Assembly: GCF_036017915.1 (NCBI RefSeq)
Contig: NZ_CP107929.1
Span: 1,984,001-2,048,000 of the forward strand
Direction: 5' to 3'
Length of the DNA: 64,000 nucleotides
From: Micromonospora sp. NBC_00421
GTDB taxonomy: Bacteria; Actinomycetota; Actinomycetes; Mycobacteriales; Micromonosporaceae
Shown here: piece after piece, positions 60,717 through 64,000 of the stretch
Position numbering within the stretch: position 1 is the stretch's first letter
How the letters are laid out: each line of letters begins with the position of its first letter
Notes under the pieces: generated by a model
The model's input: the letters and a program-made list of their open reading frames with translations, nothing else
Databases searched by the model: none
What the model was told of the DNA's origin: nothing
Position numbers and translations under genes: made by a program

Positions 60717-61696
60717 GCGGGCCCGGACCGTCGGTGGGAGCGGTGCTGGTGATCGGTGAGACGCTGATCGACGTGCTGCCGGCGAGCCGCGGCGACGGTG
60801 CCGATCTCGGCGTACGCGAGCTACCCGGCGGCAGTCCCGCGAACGTGGCGGTGACTCTCGGGCGTCTGGGCCGGGGGCCGGTGCTCGTCACCACCCTCGC
60901 CGACGACGCGCGCGGCGCCACCGCGCGGGACTGGCTCGAGGCGTCGGACGTCACAGTCGTGGCGCAGCCGCCGGCCACCGGGCGGACGTCGGCTGCCGCC
61001 GTCCGGCTCGCCGCCGACGGGTCCGCGACCTACGACTTCGACCTCACCTGGGACCTCTCGCCCGAGATCCTCGCCGGTGTCATCGCGGCGGGCGGCATCG
61101 CGGTCCTGCACGCCGGCTCGGTCGCCACCGTGCTCGACCCGGGGGCCGACACGGTCGAGGCCGCGCTGCACGGGGCGCGCGGGCGCTCCCTGGTGACGTT
61201 CGATCCCAACGCGCGCCCGGCGGTCACGCCGCACGTCGCGCGGGTGCTGCCGCGCGTCGAACGGTTGGTGGGCCTCAGCGACGTCGTCAAGGCCTCCACC
61301 GAGGACCTCGCCTGGTACCACCCCGGCGTCGACCCGATGGAGGTGGCCCGTGCCTGGGCTGCGTCGGGGCCGGTCCTGGTCGTCGTCACCCGGGGCGCGG
61401 ACGGCAGCGTGTTCGTGCGCGGCGACGACGTCGTCACCGTGCCGGGCCGGCCGGTGACCGTGGCCGACACGATCGGCGCAGGCGACACCTTCATGGGGGC
61501 GCTCATCGACGCGCTCGTCGACCTCGGGGTGCACGGGCCGACCGCACGCGGGGCGCTCGCCGCGCTTGGCAGGGAGGAGTTGCGCCGGGTGGGATCCCGG
61601 GCGGCGAGCGCTGCCGCGATCACGGTCTCCAGGCCGGGTGCCGATCCACCGACGTCGGCCGAGCTCGACGCAATGGCGCGGGCGGCCACCGGCTGA
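60713..61696 (+). CDS. PfkB-family sugar kinase, likely fructokinase
   Basis: 327 residues. N-terminal ELPGGSPANVAVTLGRLG is the substrate-side motif and DTIGAGDTFMGAL the anion hole with catalytic Asp. The ATG at 60713 (overlapping the isomerase stop) is preferred; 60701 is in frame and possible. Would phosphorylate fructose made by the isomerase, to fructose-6-phosphate (inference from order). Confidence 0.88.
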   Translation: MSGPGPSVGAVLVIGETLIDVLPASRGDGADLGVRELPGGSPANVAVTLGRLGRGPVLVTTLADDARGATARDWLEASDVTVVAQPPATGRTSAAAVRLAADGSATYDFDLTWDLSPEILAGVIAAGGIAVLHAGSVATVLDPGADTVEAALHGARGRSLVTFDPNARPAVTPHVARVLPRVERLVGLSDVVKASTEDLAWYHPGVDPMEVARAWAASGPVLVVVTRGADGSVFVRGDDVVTVPGRPVTVADTIGAGDTFMGALIDALVDLGVHGPTARGALAALGREELRRVGSRAASAAAITVSRPGADPPTSAELDAMARAATG

Positions 61697-61714
61697 GGCG
61701 GCAGCGTCACCACG

Positions 61715-61748
61715 ACGGCTGCGGGCTCAGAGGCGGGCCCGCAGCCGT
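61715..61748. terminator. Bidirectional terminator
   Basis: A 12-bp perfect stem (61715-61726 with 61737-61748) with a 10-nt loop lies between the kinase stop and the convergent GH2 stop. Confidence 0.7.
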
Positions 61749-61772
61749 TCCGGCGGGGGAGGAGGGACGCTG

Positions 61773-64000
61773 TCAGTCCTTGTCGGGCCGCTCCTCGGCC
61801 CGGGCTGCCGCATTGGCGCAGCGCAGCACGCGGGGATGCCGCAGAGCGGACGAGTCGGCCAGGGACGCCTCGGTGCGCACGGTGAAGGTGTGGGTCTCGC
61901 CCGCGAGCAGCGAGACGAGCATGTCGTCCACGACCGCGTCGGGGGCCACCTTGTCGGCGAGCAGGGCGAGGTCGCGGACGTACGACGTGGCCCGCACGTC
62001 CACCCGGTAGCCGCCGGTCACGGGCGTGACCTCGGCCGTGAAGGGGGCCGGGTCGTAGGCGATGTCGCGGTCCTCGGCGAACTGGTGGTGGACGCGGATG
62101 CCAGCGGCGGCGACGGTCAGCAGCTCGCTTCTCGGATCGACCGGGGTGAGCAGCTCGTCGGCCAGGCCGAGCAGGGCGACAGACCGCGGCGCGACATCGA
62201 GCGGCATCTCGACGGTCGCCAGGATGTCGCCGGCGAGGGTCTGCCGCGCGGCGCGGACCGTACCCGTCCATGTCTGGTCGTGATCGTTGACCGCGACCAG
62301 GGTGGGCCTTCCGTGGCGGGGCTGCACGGTCAGCAGCCGTGGCGCGAACGCGTGCTTGAGCGCGTAGTAGAGGGGCTTGGGTCGTTCGTCGCTGTCCACG
62401 GCGGCCCAGGAGGTGACCGGCCAGCAGTCGTTGAGTTGCCAGACGAGGGCCCCGGCGGTGTACGGCCACCAGGAGCGGAAGTGCTCGACGCCGAACGCCA
62501 CCGCCCGTGCCTGGTTGAGCTGTGTCGCCCAGTGCCACTGCGCGAAGTCGTCAGGCACCGGCAGGTGGGGTGCGAGGCCGCGGTCCAGCTTGCCGTTGCC
62601 GTCGCCGGCCTTCTGGTGCAGCAGAAACGCGGGTGAGGTGGGTGCCAGCGGCTGGTCACGGATCCAGCGGGTGAGGGTCGCCCAGGTGGGCGGGCCCTGG
62701 AAGCCGAACTCCGCGCAGAACCGCGGGATGTGATCGCGGTAGTGGGTGTAGTCGAGCATGTTCCAGACGTCCCACTCGTGGCGGGTGCCGTAGCGGGCGT
62801 CGTTGGGCGGGAGATCGCCGGGGCTGTACGGGCTGCCGGGCGCGTACGGGCGGGTGGGGTCCAGTGCGGTGACGAGTGCGGGCAGCAGTTCGGTGTAGTA
62901 GCCGAGCCCCCAACTGCGTCCGTCGAGGGCCTCCTGCCAGCCCTCCCAGTCGGTGTAGGCGGGCAGGTTCTCGTTGTTGCCGTTCCACAGCACCAGCGAC
63001 GGGCGGGCGACCAACCGGGTGATGTTCTCCCGCGCCTCGGCCTCGACCTCGCTCCGCAGGGGCTCCTCCTCGGCATAGAAGGCACACGCGAAGGGGAAGT
63101 CCTGCCACACCAGCACGCCCCGCTCGTCGCAGGCGGCATAGAAGTCGTCGGTTTCGTAGATGCCGCCGCCCCAGATCCGCAGCATGTTCATGTTCGCCTC
63201 GACGGCCTGGTCGATCCGGCGGGCGAGCCGTTCGGGGGTGACCCGGGTGAGGAGGTGGTCGTCCGGGATCCAGTTGGCGCCCTTGGCGAAGACCCGGGTG
63301 CCGTTGACGACGAACACGAACGGCGTGCCGGTCCCGTCGGGCTCGGTGTCCACGGTGACGGTGCGGAAGCCGATCCGACGTCGGTCGGTGTCCACCGGCT
63401 CGGCGTCGGCCAGGAGCGTGACGGTCAACTCGTAGAGCGGCTGCTCACCGTAGCCGACCGGCCACCACAGCCGGGCGTCCGGCACGAGGACGGTGACGTG
63501 GGTGGCGTTGCCGGAGACAGCCGTCCGTTCCTCGCGGCCGGCCACGGTCACCACCGCGGTGTAGTAGCGGTCCGCGGCGCGCTCCACGTCCAGGTGTACG
63601 TCGACGCGGCCGGTGCCGTCGGGGTCGACGGTGACCAGCGGCCGCACCTGGGCCAGCCGGGCGGTGTCCCAGCGTTCCAGCCGTACCGGCTTCCAGATGC
63701 CGGCGGTCTGCAGGTCCGGTCCCCAGTCCCAGCCGAAGGAGCAGGCCATCTTGCGGATCGCGTTGTACGGGTGCGGGTAGGCGCGCTGCCGCCAACCGAG
63801 TTGGCTCTCTGCCTGTTCGGCGTAGGTGAGCGCCGCTCCCAACGTCACGGTCAGCTCGTTGTGGCCCTCCCGCAGGGTCTCTCGGACGTCGAACCGGTAG
63901 CCGCGGTGCATGTTGGCGGTCCGGCCGAGCACGACGCCGTTGAGTGCGATCGTGGCGATCGTGTCGATGCCGTCGAAGACCAGTTCCACCCGCTCACCCA
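61773..64000 (-). CDS. GH2 beta-mannosidase (5' end beyond the window)
   Basis: Partial: at least 742 codons are present and the frame stays open to the last base, so the start is outside. VELVFDGIDTIATIALNGVVLGRTAN, MACSFGWDWGPDLQTAGIWKP, acid/base Glu in LVLWNGNNENLPA and nucleophile Glu in FCAEFGFQGPPTW show the same family as the gene at 56815-59406. The two are clearly diverged paralogues facing each other across the isomerase and kinase genes. It may handle a different chain length or linkage. Confidence 0.9.
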   Translation of the reverse strand, partial: GERVELVFDGIDTIATIALNGVVLGRTANMHRGYRFDVRETLREGHNELTVTLGAALTYAEQAESQLGWRQRAYPHPYNAIRKMACSFGWDWGPDLQTAGIWKPVRLERWDTARLAQVRPLVTVDPDGTGRVDVHLDVERAADRYYTAVVTVAGREERTAVSGNATHVTVLVPDARLWWPVGYGEQPLYELTVTLLADAEPVDTDRRRIGFRTVTVDTEPDGTGTPFVFVVNGTRVFAKGANWIPDDHLLTRVTPERLARRIDQAVEANMNMLRIWGGGIYETDDFYAACDERGVLVWQDFPFACAFYAEEEPLRSEVEAEARENITRLVARPSLVLWNGNNENLPAYTDWEGWQEALDGRSWGLGYYTELLPALVTALDPTRPYAPGSPYSPGDLPPNDARYGTRHEWDVWNMLDYTHYRDHIPRFCAEFGFQGPPTWATLTRWIRDQPLAPTSPAFLLHQKAGDGNGKLDRGLAPHLPVPDDFAQWHWATQLNQARAVAFGVEHFRSWWPYTAGALVWQLNDCWPVTSWAAVDSDERPKPLYYALKHAFAPRLLTVQPRHGRPTLVAVNDHDQTWTGTVRAARQTLAGDILATVEMPLDVAPRSVALLGLADELLTPVDPRSELLTVAAAGIRVHHQFAEDRDIAYDPAPFTAEVTPVTGGYRVDVRATSYVRDLALLADKVAPDAVVDDMLVSLLAGETHTFTVRTEASLADSSALRHPRVLRCANAAARAEERPDKD

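Noticed and set aside
1..64000. tRNA, rRNA, riboswitch or integrase/att site
   Set aside because: No cloverleaf, rRNA segment, known riboswitch core or integrase gene was recognised on reading both strands; the only mobile-element trace is the IS3 remnant.

Overview
The window is very GC-rich actinobacterial DNA with strong third-position GC. The secreted carbohydrate-active enzymes carrying ricin-type (CBM13) or CBM2 modules, Dpp-type and CUT1-type ABC importers, DUF5753/XRE regulators and HTH-NB-ARC proteins all fit a soil or plant-litter actinomycete. My best guess is Micromonosporaceae (Micromonospora-like), inferred from gene style rather than from any marker gene. No rRNA, tRNA or CRISPR array was recognised.

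Layout. (1) 1-10047: an arabinan/arabinoside locus. It holds a secreted GH54 arabinofuranosidase, a clan GH-A hydrolase with a lectin tail, a CUT1 sugar importer without its own ATPase, a GH63-like glycosidase and a LacI repressor. A shared 12-bp operator recurs four times in front of its transcription units. (2) 10386-18640: a second GH54 enzyme with permuted domains, a ricin-like gene remnant, two tail-to-tail HTH/NB-ARC ATPase regulators, a GH43 galactanase-like enzyme and a small anchored protein. (3) 18687-26991: a putative nucleotidyltransferase-methyltransferase fusion, an M14 carboxypeptidase, a Tat-exported PHP-domain protein and a serine protease with a cellulose-binding module. (4) 27188-34653: a tightly overlapping five-gene operon encoding a SWIM-like zinc protein, an unknown 465-residue protein, a vWA protein, a MoxR-type AAA ATPase and a DUF5682-type protein. 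This is the least understood system here. (5) 34916-41408: a Cmx/CmlR-like exporter, a GntR mini-regulator with a 66-residue partner, a DUF5753 regulator with a PP2C-like protein, small housekeeping-type genes and a truncated IS3-family element. (6) 41418-46318: an esterase group (alpha/beta hydrolase, CE1-like esterase, two SGNH esterases) with binding modules and a possible leader ORF. (7) 46387-64000: a galactomannan locus with a ROK repressor, GH36 alpha-galactosidase, oligosaccharide/peptide-type ABC importer, two GH2 beta-mannosidases (the second cut by the window edge), an AGE-family isomerase and a PfkB kinase.

How the genes work together. Region 1 reads as a substrate-inducible unit: secreted enzymes release arabinose-containing oligosaccharides, the importer takes them up, an intracellular glycosidase finishes them and the LacI protein senses the product. 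Region 7 reads as a complete route from galactomanno-oligosaccharide to fructose-6-phosphate: uptake, degalactosylation, mannose release, mannose to fructose, then phosphorylation. Regions 2 and 6 add side-chain removal (arabinose, galactan, acetyl/feruloyl esters), so much of the window serves hemicellulose and arabinogalactan breakdown. Region 4 is unrelated to this and resembles the vWA/MoxR/SWIM gene set known in E. coli as yehL-yehM-yehP-yehQ.
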